A stretch of 64,000 nucleotides of DNA from Pleurodeles waltl (taxonomy: Eukaryota > Chordata > Amphibia > Caudata > Salamandridae), in assembly GCF_031143425.1 (NCBI RefSeq), contig NC_090440.1, forward strand, positions 1,269,993,123-1,270,057,122, given 5' to 3'. The notes below the pieces were generated by a model. That model was not told the origin of the DNA and did no database searches. It worked only from the letters and a program-made list of their open reading frames with translations. Both the position numbers and the translations under genes were made by a program. The stretch's first letter is position 1, and the number at the start of each line of letters is the position of its first letter. This document shows positions 24,864-36,486 of the stretch, one piece after another.

Positions 24864-25008
24864 AAAACTGTATTTGCGTCATTTTTTTTGACACACAGGC
24901 GTGAATATTAACCCGCATCCACATAATGATACATGGACTGTACAAATATCTGGATGCGGGCTAAATTTCACTCCTGTGCGTCAAAAAAAATGACGCAAAT
25001 ACAGTTTT
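24864..25008. repeat. Internal palindrome of H1 with 58 nt arms
   Basis: Arms at 24,864-24,921 and 24,951-25,008 are imperfect reverse complements around a 29-nt centre. Both contain AAAACTGTATTTGCGTCATT and ACCCGCATCCA or their complements. GTGCGTCA/TGACGCAC words, the same as in the element's termini, occur in the right arm and just beyond (25,021-25,030). It lies about 470 bp upstream of gene B, so it could be a promoter-proximal binding site, a nested MITE, or the scar of an element fusion. Confidence 0.75.
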
Positions 25009-25030
25009 GGTAAACAAAAAATGACGCACA

Positions 25031-27824
25031 CCGCTAGGAACGTCAAAATTACAGTGCATTAACTGGTCTGGGGCATTTTTACTTCTTTTTTGGTTATTTT
25101 ACATTTGGAACACATCAGAGATTGGCTAATTGAAGACAGTATGGTGTTGATGGTGTATGTTCACATGTGTGACATCATACTGCAGCGGAACATCATCCAC
25201 TACACCCTCCCTTCACAGTATGTTCACAGTTGGCTGACATCATAGATGGTCATAAGTGTGCCCTACATATATATGTGGCACAAATTGTGCATGTTTGCCA
25301 TAAGGAGAGGATAGAAATGTGACGCACATATGTACAATACCTAATTGCCTTTGGCTCAAAGTGTGTGCTTTGAAAAACTTATTTGTTGGTTGACCAAGTG
25401 TGTGTGTACATCACATGAAGCATTATTGTACATTTGGTTGTATGAATGTGACGTCCATGTGTCCAACCCTAAGATGCAAGTAAAAATTGGAATGAGCAAG
25501 GGCATTTGTTAGTCATACATGTAACAACACCCACAAAGTATACTTCCAAGTTTTAGGGTCACGTAGACACCACATGTGACATAGCATGCACCAGATGGAT
25601 GGCAGACGCATGTTCATGTCAAAGGTCCACAATTTCTACATCCTATGTCCTAGAGTATTGGTAAGAGCTTCCTAGGCACTAGTTGATGAATCCCACAATG
25701 AGTCATACACATGCATTGAGGAAGTGGGTACCATGTTGTTTGCACAGACAGACAAGGGTCAATCTCATATGTATGATGACACCACAGTTGAGGCCATAGA
25801 AGTAAGGCCCAACTATCAAGTGGCTGTGGTGGACCAGCATACAAGACAGCACGTGTCCACATATTTCCAGTGATCAATTGCACATAGGTGTCTTGTTCAT
25901 GTGTGTGGTCCAATGATGATCTTGTAGATTGTTTGGGGTGTAATTTTTCACAGTTCGGACCAGGACTCATCATGAGTCAGTGGCAGCTATTCCTGTAACT
26001 ACTGAGTATCCTTTGTTGATCAATGTGAGTAAAGTAGATGTGGACATGTGACCCAACATGTGGATGGTCCCACCCTGTCACTAAAGACGTGTAATGAGAC
26101 AGTCAACAGGGCAACCTTGGTGTGCTGAGTGAGATAATGTCTCAATTGTTATGTTCCGGCAGGTGTCATTACAACATTTGTACACAGGTTGGCCTCTGCA
26201 CTTCCCACTGCATCTGGGAACATCATAGCCTCTGTGCTGTTTATTCTCGCAGCTATTCACCACACACGGTCCATCACTATGTTGTGCGCACTGTGATGCT
26301 GTGTGTGAACTGTCATGGTTCAGACATTTGTGTATTATTCATGGACATTATCAGAGGTTGCTGGTTGTGCTGAAAGCCCCGTACCAAACCCTGCCTATGA
26401 CCCTGGGACACTGTCACACTTTGTCATTCATGCATATATGCAACCCAGACAAGGGATGGGCCATGAATTTTGCATTTCCAAGAGGATTTAACTCAAATGG
26501 TACAGTTAAAAGGCAGATGATGATATACAATGTATTTGTATATGCATGGAAGAAGCCCATGCCCAATGCCCACTGATGAATGGCAGGTTTGCTAACGCAA
26601 GTGTGGTACATATGTAGACACAGGGATACTTTAGTGTGACGCACAGACAGTTGCCAGTCAGGCTGACAGAATGCAAGATGATTCAGGAGCCAGCTACTTG
26701 ACAAGTTACATAATCAGTGGTCTGACTGAGAGGACAAACTAGACAGTTGACATGTCAATCTGTGTACGTCCTGTGTTTTTGAAGGGGACAAATGAACCCA
26801 AGGGCTGTGTTACACGGCTTAATTAGTATCGATGGTTGACGGTGTATTTGACATAATGGCGACTCCTATGCTGTTCCAGGCATCATCAGGGGCAGTGCTT
26901 TTTTAAATGGGTGGTTTGCATGGAGGTGATCACAGGTGTGGGCTGCATCTGTTTCTCACCAGTCCTGCAGGTGAGACTTGCATTCTAAGGGCCAACAAAC
27001 ATTTTCACAAGGGGAAGCAATCTACATGTGCTAACAGGGCTTTGAAACTAGAAGACAGTGTATAAATTGACCTGACGTCCATGCAGTCAGATGTTCTATG
27101 ACAATGGCATACCTTAGGAAAGGGTGTAGCACACTGGTTTGCTAATGTTGGTCTGTGTGTGTAGAGGAGGTATTATCAGGGTACACATCTTAGTATTCCA
27201 GGGACCTCTTCCGACAGGTGGGTTGTGACCAGGTGCATGGGTGTGTCAGGAGTGAGGAAATGGGCTGACGTGCATGGAATGTCATGTGCGCAATGCATGT
27301 CATATGTGTGGCACTTGTGCTGTCTATGTTCTGCTTCTATGGAACTCTAGTCACAGATATTCCTTGCAAATATTGGATGCAGTTGGACTAACTGCTGTCA
27401 AGGGTCTTGTCAGACATTCCTGTTAGGGATGCCAAAGCACATTGACTGCCTCATGTGTGAGGCTTGTTTTCCCCTTATTGAGTGATGGTGTCATAGTTGT
27501 GTGCCATATGCTGCGTTGGACCTTGCTTTCAACATGTTTGTGTGAAATAGTTGTGGTCCTCTGTTATAGGCCTTCAAAGGAGATATGTACATGATATATG
27601 TCATTAAGAGTGTGTGTGTATGTGACCATTGTATGTTAGGCATCACATAAGATCTGGGATCTTCCGTGTCCTACTCAGTATCTCAGCAATGCTCCATGAG
27701 GCAACACTCTTATTCTGATAAGTAGAAATGAAGGTGTGTAAAAAGGAATAGCCAGACCATGATATGGTGATTATAATAGGTGTTTATTTACATTAGTTAA
27801 CTAAAGTGGTGAAGGTGAACATAT
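25031..27824. other. H1 spacer upstream of B and downstream of C
   Basis: About 2.8 kb, TG-rich in parts. TGTGACGCACA words occur near 25,319 and 26,637. Open frames are short, on both strands, and show no domain I recognise. No terminal repeats of a further element were found. Confidence 0.45.
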
Positions 27825-29528
27825 TCAGAAGAAATTATTTACAATCTGTTGCCGCCTGCGTATACCAGCAGCTGTGTTCTGTAGTTCCCCCTCCTGTAGC
27901 AGACCAGCATCCTCCTCTTCCTCCTCTTCAGGCATGTGTGGCTCTGGTTCCAGGAGGGGAATGTTTCTTCTGATGCAAATGTTGTGCAATATTGCACATG
28001 TGAGGATGATCCTACAGACCATCTCGGGGGAATATAGGAGGCTACCACCAGTGATGTCGAGGCAGCGGAACCTTGACTTGAGGATGCCGAAGGTCCGCTC
28101 GACAATGCTGCGTGTCCTCCTATGGACCTCGTTGTATGCACGCTCTGCAGCTGTACTCGGGTTGCCAAATGGTGTCATAATCCATGGCTGGATGCCATAC
28201 CCCTGATCAGCTGCAAGAGAAAATGAATGGGATCATGTTGATTTAGATGGCACTATTGAAAAGACCTTTAATGGCAGTAGTTGTCTTGTGTTGTCTGTGA
28301 CTCTTTTGTGTACTAATGTGACATCCTATGCTTGTAGGCTATACCATCTGCATTGTGTTGTTTCCTTGGCTGAACGAGTGTTTGTCTGCTAACCGTTTGT
28401 CAGCAGTATGTTTTGGGATTTGCAGTACAGTGTGCCATCCCTAGCATTGTGACTTGTGATACAGGTATCCGTGTGTCTTCACTGGGGGTGAGATGATAGT
28501 TCCATGCACAGTTAAAATTGAAAGTGTTGTTAACACGTTCATATCAATGTACCCTGGACATCCCATACCTTTAGACTTATGCAATGTATTAATGTAAAGG
28601 TCATTGGGACACTTACAATTTGCAAGGTGACATTTCGGCAACCACACTCATTGACGTCTTCACATTAGGCTGTACAGTAATTTCCGATGTGTGACAGGTT
28701 CAATGGTGACTTAAGAAACATGGCTAGCAATGTCACGACCTCATGTGTTGTGTGTCCTAGAGGGTTGCTGTGCAGTGTATATATATGTAGGTTTTTGTAC
28801 TTACCAACAAGTAGTCCATTGCCATACCGTCCATCCTGGAAGTGTTCATTGATGGTGCAGTGACGGAAGATGTATGAGTCATGTACACTCCCAGGATATT
28901 TAGCCACGATGTTGGTGATCAATCCCTGGTGATCAACAATGGCCTGCACGTTGATGGAATGTGTGTGCTTCCTGTTGCGGTAGAGGTGTTCAGTTGCAGC
29001 AGGTGGCACAAGGCGTACATGTGTGCAGTCGATTGCACCAAGGACGTGTGGGAAGCCACTGATGAGGTAGAACCGCTGTTTTGTTTCCTGCTGCTTCTGC
29101 AGTGTGATAGGGAAGCAGATGTGGCAGGGTGTCAGTCCAATTATGGCGTCCAGTACTTTGGGCAAAAAGGCGGAGAATGATGGTTGTGATATTCCGCCAA
29201 CCAGGGCACCAGTTGTTTGAAAAGAGCCACTTGCCAGCATATGAAGTACGGCAAGCAGCTTTGTTTCTGTTGGGATGGTGCGGGGTGTCATCAAAGTGGG
29301 GGCCAACTGCTGTTCAATGTTTCGCAACAGTTGCTGAATGGCCTGCCAGTTCAACCGGTACCTCTGTATGATGTTGTGTTCCCTGAGGCCCTGAAGGGTT
29401 GTTCTTGGGCGGAATATCCTCTCCTGCCTTCTGTGCTGCCTTTGGGGTCCCTGCTGGTGTTGTTGTAGCTGCTGTTGGTGCTGCTGGGCTCTTCGTCTGC
29501 ATGCACGCTGGATTAGTATCACCTCCAT
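27825..29528 (-). CDS. HARBI1-like: H1 gene C: PIF/Harbinger DDE transposase, two exons
   Basis: Exon 1 runs from the ATG at 29,528 (context GCCATGG; an in-frame ATG at 29,624 is an alternative) to a GTAAGT donor, with exon end at 28,805. Exon 2 runs from 28,210 to the stop at 27,825. Phase 1 is kept across the junction, giving a continuous LLV-ADQGYG reading. A Gln/Arg-rich N-terminus precedes a helix-turn-helix region (YRLNWQAIQQLL... PTETKLLAVLHMLASG). The DDE core follows: first Asp in GAIDCTH, second Asp in PGSVHDSYIF, and Glu in SIVERTFGILKSRF. All three catalytic residues are present and both exons are open, about 370 residues in all, a normal length for the family. The C-terminus has an acidic Glu run. 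It catalyses cut-and-paste at the element ends; this copy looks potentially functional. Confidence 0.9.
28211..28804 (-). other. Intron of H1 transposase
   Basis: Donor GTAAGT (ending at 28,804) and acceptor TTCTCTTGCAG (at 28,211-28,221) on the minus strand. About 594 bp, no supported frame. The H2 and H3 transposases carry a shorter intron at the same place (just before D-x-GY). Confidence 0.75.
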
Positions 29529-29930
29529 GGCTCCCTGTTGCTGCTCTGCTGCTCTGCTGTTTGTTCTGTGTGTTCTGATTAAATACAGGTGTGTTTGCCC
29601 CATTTTAATGCCTGCCCTGACCAAGGCGTTAATTTTTTACACAAATCGGGCTGTGCGTCATTTTCTGGCTCCACCTCCCGGCCGTGCGTCATTTTTGCCC
29701 AAAAGCATAAATACGACGCACGCCCGTTTAAGCCATTTTTTGGACGGGAACGCCTACCTTGCATATAATTAACGCAATGCGGGTTGTTGCATCCAAAAAA
29801 TGATGCACACGGCGGAATTTTGTCGTCCGCGGGCTCGGACGTCAAAGTTTAAATACGGGGCAACGTTTGCGCTGATTGTGCATCAAAATTTTTGACGCAC
29901 AATCGGCGCAGACGGAGTATAAATATGCCC
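29529..29930. repeat. H1 right subterminal and terminal region
   Basis: Contains four or more GTGCGTC/GACGCAC words (near 29,653, 29,683, 29,715 and 29,893). A hairpin at 29,870-29,909 pairs GCGCTGATTGTGCATCAAAA with TTTTGACGCACAATCGGCGC with few mismatches. It ends with AGTATAAATATGCCC. It is also the transposase promoter region, lying just upstream of the ATG at 29,528. Confidence 0.7.
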
Positions 29931-30630
29931 GCCAGTGTCTGATCATGTGTTAATACATACTGTTATTGCAGGATCGGGTCGTAGGTGGGATGACAGACCA
30001 TAGGAATACTGCAATGAGTATTTGAGCCCAGTCCTGAATATCTATGTGTTGCTATCAGTGCCCTCTCCTACATGCCCCTTAAATCTCTACAAGTACATAT
30101 CCCATTCCAGAGAGATGGGTATTTGCGCAAACCATTGTACTCCTCTCTGCCCAAAGTTCCACTATCCTCCAATCCCCACTCAGTTACCTCCTATTTCCAG
30201 TGTGCTGTTTGTGGGGGGGGTGAGGATTTCCAAAGCCTCGTTATGGAGCATCTAGGTAGCAACAAGGCAAGGCCTGAAAAGTGGGTGGATACCTTGTCTT
30301 TCTTGGACCGGGAGTACAACCCTAGTATGTTAGCTTCAGGTGTTTGCCAGTAGGAGTGTCAAATATGTCTGTGAGTGAGTGTGATATTTCTAACCAGAAG
30401 GTGGCCAACACTGGGCAGAACCACAAAATGTGTAATAAGTCAGTGTCAAGTCGGCCACAGCGAGGGCACTTTGCTTCTGCATTCAGAAACATTATATTTA
30501 ACCTATGCCGTGTGAGATACGCCCTATGAAATATAGAGAATTGGATGAATTTAAATATGGGATTTCTTGCAACACCTTTGGAGGCTATCAGAAGAAATCT
30601 CAATTCAATGTCAGCGAATACGCGGCCTAT
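29931..30630 (-). pseudogene. L1 piece 3: ORF2 C-terminus
   Basis: Minus-strand frame with the C-terminal end of an L1-type ORF2: FKFIQFSIFHRAYLTRHRL, then a CPRCGRLDTDLLHILWFCP zinc-binding block and a following FWLEI. This is the arrangement known downstream of L1 reverse transcriptases. Stops appear after about 30,322. It continues the RT piece at 50,564-52,370 in the same orientation; H2 lies between them. Confidence 0.8.
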
Positions 30631-31145
30631 GAGATCTCTCATTCTGAACACGGTGGTAAACACAGTTGACCGCCGTGGCGACGGCGAACAGAAGTCCGCC
30701 ATTGGGGTGAACAGAAACCCATCATATGCAAAAATCAGAAACCGACAAAAATCTCCCTGCCACCAGTCAACGCCAGGACCTTGTTGGTGGAAATGCTGGA
30801 CCTCCCACCCTGCCACCACCGAGCACACAAACAACCCGCCCTCCAAATAATGAAGCACAAATCACAGCAGCGGTTAGTGGAAGCCTAGTGACGATTGGCG
30901 GTACAGACGCCACGGGCGGCAAGTGGACCCAACAGTAAGAAATGCATACATTGGTAAGTTTGAAACCCACACACCTGACACACATCCACAACTCTATAAA
31001 ACACACAAAGACACACCCCACAATCCTTTGCAATTAAATTAGGCCAACTAATACAGAGAACTCCAGAAGCAGACACAGTACATACACCCAACCACACAAG
31101 AGCACCCTCACCTACATCCACACAAGACACAATTCACAACACTCT

Positions 31146-32708
31146 CCATTGCACCCCCCAAACACCCACGCTTCACAGAAAGGGAGCTAAGGACCATGGT
31201 GGACAAGATGCTGAAAATTGAGCCACAATTATTCGGGGCACAGATCAAGCACACACCCATTTCCAGGAGATGGAGCTCTGACAGCAGATAGCCAACAGGG
31301 TCAATGCAGTGGGACACCATCCATGCACCAGGAACGACATCCTGCGTGGGAAGGTCAGGTCCATGGTATCCAGGAACCACATTGCAGTCCAGAAGGCTGG
31401 GGGAGGACCTCCACCAACAACACCAGACTACACTGACTAGGAGGAAAAGGTACTGGCCATCCTGCACCCTGAGGGGCTCACTGGACTCACTGGAGGAATG
31501 GACTCGGGTAAGTCATCTACAATTAGCCCATATCCATCACACTTGGAATGCATGCACCACCTCACCCCTCCAACTACCACCAGGACTACTACCCCACCCA
31601 GGCCACAGTCACTACATCCAGTCCCCCTGCATGTCCACAAACCCACTAACAGCCCCACATCCCTCCCCCTGTGCACATCCACCCACCCCTGCAAGGAATC
31701 ACAATGGCCTACAGCACCCACAATGTACCTCCACATCCTAGGCAAAAAAGAAATGCTAACCTCACAAAAGCATCCTGCATGGCCCCACAGTGTGAATCCT
31801 GCACAAACACACCCAGTCCTGTGCACCCCATCCAATCATGCTAATGTTACAGACATGTCCATTCCTCCCAATAGGAGCCACCATCCATGCCACCCTGACG
31901 GACAGGACACGGAGTGGCAGTGGCCCATAGGGAGACAGAGGCACCTGCCAGGACACTCAGGATGGAGCCCTGGACACTGATGATCACCCTGGCCCCTCAC
32001 ACAGTCCTGGACTGTCACCATCCAGCAGCCCCACCCAGGATACCACTGACACCCCTGCCACCCAGCCAACAACATCAGCCGTGGGCAACCGTCCCTACAC
32101 CTGTGTATCCAGGCCACAGTCTGGTGGGACACAGGTACAGAGGCCACAGTCACCCCCTACCAACAGGCAGGAAGACGATGACCCCAGTACAAATGGTACC
32201 GCCAGACCTGTATAGGGGACACAGGCACAGGGGGGTAGGCCCAGTGGGAGGGCATCACTGGCCCTGGGGGGGAGGCCACAGGATGGATGCTGCAGCCCAT
32301 GACGTGATCTCTGAGGTCCTGGGAGCATATCACCATACCCAGGACAGATTGGCCATGATAGTATCCACCCTGGAGCAGAGTCAAAGGATGTAGCTAGCAC
32401 ACCACCAAGAGACCATGGAGCAGTGGAAACTGCACAATGCCACAATGGCCAGCATAGCAGGTGCGCTGCTGCACCTTGTTCCAACACAGCCTGAGGCCCA
32501 CACAGACCAGGAAGCCCCTACTACATGCCAGGATACAGACCGGACAACAACAGCATCAGCAGCAACTGCACATGTACCACCCTCTCAGGACACACAGGGA
32601 ACATCCAACTCAACGTGTACCGACCAACACCAGGCACCCAAATGGACCCTCAGGCCCAGATAAGGCACAGTAACACCTGCCAAGAACAAGGCCCCCTCAA
32701 AGAAGTGA
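31146..32708 (+). pseudogene. H2 gene A: Myb-like protein, decayed
   Basis: Exon 1 (about 31,146-31,507) aligns with H3 and H4 gene A: PPKHPRFTERELRTMVDKMLKIEPQLFGAQIKHTPIS. The start codon is lost (ATT where the others have ATG). A frameshift follows near 31,265, in-frame stops occur, and about 24 bases are missing from the segment that carries the domain's last Trp. The GTAAGT donor at 31,508 survives. Exon 2 (31,875-32,708) keeps a DVISEVLGAYHHTQDRL coiled-coil start, a stop after SQRM, and the basic C-terminal end (TLRPR... AKNKA..KK). Confidence 0.8.
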
Positions 32709-33218
32709 CTCTGGCAAGAACTGTCCTCCAAGTGTCACACTGAATCAACCACCAAACCGTATGAAAGCTAGAACAAACTCTTGTAAACATTGATGGACCT
32801 ACCACTACTGCCATCAATGCTGCAACCATGTTGCCATAATGTACAACCACCAGTAGGCTCTCCCATCACTGTAATCTGCACAATTTTATCCCTGCACCAA
32901 ATAAAACACCTTTTCACCTGTTACAATGTCCCCTGTTATTAAGTTTAAATAAAGTGAAGAATGGATGCAACTGTATGATAACTCTTTTATTATTATCTGA
33001 GTAGCAGGAAATGCACCACATGCCTTACATGTTGTTGTGCCTACAGATGTGTTGAATTTATATACTATATTGTAATCTGTCCTATGCAGACATGGTCACA
33101 GTGGCAATGAGTATTGACCCAACACCCCGTAGATGACAAGGCACACTGACAGTATGATGCACAGACAGCAATCTCATCCAATTATCCCACTAAGTTACTG
33201 GAAGTAGAGTTGTATCAG

Positions 33219-34363
33219 TTAGGTCCTGGTCTGTACATCTTCCCCTTCCTCATCATGACGATCACTCTCATCCCCTCTCTGAGGAAGCTGGTCTGGATAT
33301 ATAGCACCCTCCTCCTCAAAGAGGGGGATAGAATTTCTCACAGCCACGTTGTGCAGCATGCAGCAGGGCACCACTATTCTACACACCTTTTCAGGCCTAT
33401 AGGCCAGGGAACCGCCAGAGATAGGTAGGCAACAAAATCTAGCCTTCAGGAGACCGATTGTGCGCTCTATCACCCTCCTAGTACGTCCATGGGACTCACT
33501 GTAATTCCTCTCTGCACCTGTTCCTGGATTCCTCACTGGTGTCAGGAGCCAATGCAATTTGGGATAGCCAAAATCACCTAGAAAAAGGTGCAAAACCAGA
33601 CATTCATTGATAACCCTCAGAGGCAGACAGCCTGTCTGTCTGCTTTGTGGCAATAAGTGTCAGAAACACCTACCTATGATCCACCCTCTGTCCTCTAGTA
33701 GATGTTTCATCTTGTGTAGCACACTACTGTTCCACGGTGCAAAGGAATCATGGACTGAACCAGGGAGCATGGCATTCACATGTGAGATGTACTGGTCTGC
33801 AGTACACACCAATTGAATGTTCATGGAATGAAAGTTCTTCCTGTTTCTGTACACCTGTTCACTGACTCTTGGGGAATGATAGCTATGTGGATGCCATTGA
33901 TGGCAACTATAACATGGGGTATGTTGGCAAAGGCATAGAAGTCCGACTTTATTTCAGGGAGGTCAGCACTTTGGGGAATTCTCACATAGGACTGTAAGTG
34001 TCGTACAAATGCATTCAGGAATCTTGACAGTATTATGCTAAACATTGGCTGTGAAAAACCTGCACCCATGCCCACTGTCACTTGAAATGAGCCTGTGGCC
34101 AGGAAATGGAGTGCAGAGATCACTTGCACTTCAGTAGGGATGGCATGCTGATTATGATTTGCCAGTGTCAGTTCTGGATCCAGTAATGCACAAAGTTCAT
34201 GAATAGTTGCACAAGTGAGTCTGTAATTCATAATGATGTGACCCTCCACCATGGTCCGCAAATTAACAAGTGGTCTGTATACCGATGTGGCCCTTCCTCG
34301 CCACAAGGGTCTGTACCAAGGAGGAGTTGAAAACACGTGTGAGGAATGCACATACATCTGCAC
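33219..34363 (-). pseudogene. H2 gene C: transposase pseudogene
   Basis: Exon 1 (to 33,674) and exon 2 (33,577-33,219) keep the two-exon layout of the family. The helix-turn-helix region (YRLTCATIHELCALL... PTEVQVISALHFLATGSFQ) and the second Asp (PGSVHDSF) remain, as does the Glu in RRVIERTIGLLKARF. The first catalytic Asp is Asn (VAINGIHI), and a frameshift near 33,850 separates the two parts of exon 1. It should be inactive. It is closely related to the H3 transposase and more distant from that of H1. Confidence 0.85.
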
Positions 34364-34847
34364 ACTTTTTTTTCATTCAGCACTGCAGGCATGATTGTCA
34401 ACGACACTAATGCTTAGAGTGTGTGACATAACAGAAACATGACAACAATGATATATCAGGACTGGTCAGGTGAGTTAATGTATATTGTTACATGCCTAAG
34501 GGTGTTTAGGGGACAATAGAGCCTCCATTGTGTAGATGAGGGTTTTACAACTGCGTAGTTAAGGCCACAATGTCTGCCACCTGTAATCCAGAAGTGTCGT
34601 GGTGAAAGTGACCTCATACCGCTAGCAGTTGACATAATAGCGTAAAGCGTTGTTTACCGCTGTGCGCAAATTCATTGGTTAACATGGTTGTCAATGAGCA
34701 ATCTTGGCATATCATGATCGCTGCCAGTGGTGACGGTGCATACCGCTGCGGTCCGTACGTGAACTCATCACCCCAACTTCACTTGACTTCCTGATCTCGT
34801 GCATGCAGGTACTCCACTGAGTGTACTGCTGTGTCCTGCCTCTGGTC
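34364..34847. other. H2 spacer between genes C and B
   Basis: Divergent 5' flanks of gene C (-) and gene B (+). The equivalent region of H3 is 55,753-56,295. Both contain a GCGGTAAAC/GTTTACCGC stretch and a GTTGACATAATAGC or reverse-like phrase, a conserved shared promoter candidate. No gene. Confidence 0.45.
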
Positions 34848-35455
34848 ATGGAAATAGCACATGTTACAGGGAAAAGGGCCCCTGCCTTCACCAATGGGTA
34901 ATTAGAGAAGCTTGTGGATGGGTCCTGCCCCCTGTATGCCAAGCTCTACGGTCGGCCATAGGTGCAGGTGAGTAAGAGGATTGGGGGGCATGGATGTGTG
35001 TAGTGGTGGGTGTTGGCTGTATACATGTGTGCACCTGTGACACTGTATGGTCCAGGGTTCCTGACATGCTGCATGTGTGTGTGCTGTTAGGCTGTTTGAA
35101 ATGTCCATCCCATAGTGGACATATGGCAAGCTGTATATGATTGGCCGGTGTCTGACCTCCATGTTACTTTTCTGTGTGTCCCATATAGGTCAGCACCCAC
35201 CAGAAGAGAGCACTTTAACATGCCATCGCCAAGGAAGTGCAGACCCTGGGGGTCTACAACATGCAGAGCACCGACTGCAGGAAGAGGTGGGAGGACCTGC
35301 AGCGCTGGGCGAGGAGGATCTGCGAGGCCAAGCTGGGGAAGTCCTCCCAATAAGGAAGGGGTGCCCGTCGGGCACTGACCCCCCCCTTATACAACGAATC
35401 CTGGTGGTGGCGTACCTGGATGGGCGCTTGAAGGCTGCACAGCAGTCACAAGGGG
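34848..35455 (+). pseudogene. H2 gene B: exons 1 and 2, decayed
   Basis: Exon 1 (34,848-34,967) encodes an N-terminus ending LEKLVDG-CPLYAKLYG, with a stop where H3 has Gln-Glu-Glu. Exon 2 (35,189-35,455) encodes the trihelix/Myb-like region: HQKRA, AIAKEVQTLGVYN, RKRWEDLQRWARRICEAKLG, with a stop after GKSSQ. It then gives RILVVAY and KAAQQSQGG. The donor is GTGTGT rather than the GTGAGT of H3. The tail exon lies beyond the gypsy fragment at 37,797. Confidence 0.8.
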
Positions 35456-36486
35456 GTGTGTACATATACCATATTTTGGGCCGTTTATGGATGTGTGTGT
35501 GTGAGTTCGTATTTATGCTGACTAGTGGCAGGGACTATGACGGATGTCCATCTACATAATTGCCCCCGTGGGGAGTAGGGGCGTTTGGGTCAACTCTGCA
35601 GTACGGCAGGTCCTTTAGTTATTTGGGGAATGGCTATAGAGCAGGGTTCTGGCCACTAGTCAGGGGCATGGCCATGTGTGTTTCTGGGGAAATAGCAGTA
35701 ATTTACTCCTACTTTCCAGGGTCTTGGGGTGGGGTATCTTGGACACCCTTAGTGTTTTCTTACACTCCCAGTGACCCTCTACACACTACACTAGCCTAGG
35801 GGTTCATTTGTGGTTCGCATTCCACTTTCCTAGTATATGGTTTGTGTTGCCCCTAGGCCTATTGCATCCTATTGACTTCTACAGTGTTTGCACTACTTTC
35901 TGACTGTTTTACTTACCTGATTTTGGTTTGTGTGTATATTTGGTGTATTTTACTTACCTTCTAAGGGAGTATATCCTCTGAGATATTTTTAGCACATTGT
36001 CACTAAAATAAAGTACCTTTATTTTTACTAACCCCGAGTATTGTGTTTCTTATGACATAGTACCTATATGATATCAATGTTATAGTAGGAGCTTTACATG
36101 TCTCCTAGTTCAGCCTAAACTGCTCTGCTATAGCTACCTCTGTCAGCCTAAGCTGCTATAACACTACTAATCTACTAATAAGGGATAACTGGACCTGGCA
36201 CAAGGTGTAAGTACCATCACGTACCCACTATACGCCAGGCCAGCCTCCTACATTGGTGGTGCAGCGGTGGGATAAGTACTTGTAACTACTTTACCACTTT
36301 GTCATTGGTGCTTTTCATAAGAAAACCATATTCTAAATACTTAGAAATATACACAGTTAACCTAAACGGTCTTACTTTCATTCTAAAAACTTTCTAAAAG
36401 GTTTCAGAAAAGTTTGAAAAAGTTTTTCTCTTTTCTTTAAAAGTTTCTGAACTTTTTCTCTCTTCCCTAAACTCTTTCTTTCAACT

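Larger units (their letters stand above)
16968..29930. mobile_element. H1: 13 kb three-gene PIF/Harbinger transposon
   Basis: Left end GGCCTATATTTATAC and right end (reverse complement) GGGCATATTTATAC form imperfect terminal repeats. Both subterminal regions are dense in GACGCAC/GTGCGTC words and short palindromes. Inside are gene A (+, Myb/MADF-like), gene B (-, trihelix-like) and gene C (-, DDE transposase), in the order A-B-C. A clean 3 bp target duplication was not identified. Size is far above the few kb usual for the superfamily, because long introns and spacers separate the genes. It interrupts the 3' region of the minus-strand L1. Confidence 0.75.

Noticed and set aside
31437..32487. 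Several overlapping frames of 130-160 codons on both strands
   Set aside because: They are shadows of the decayed gene A exons of H2; only the plus-strand reading aligns with H3 and H4.
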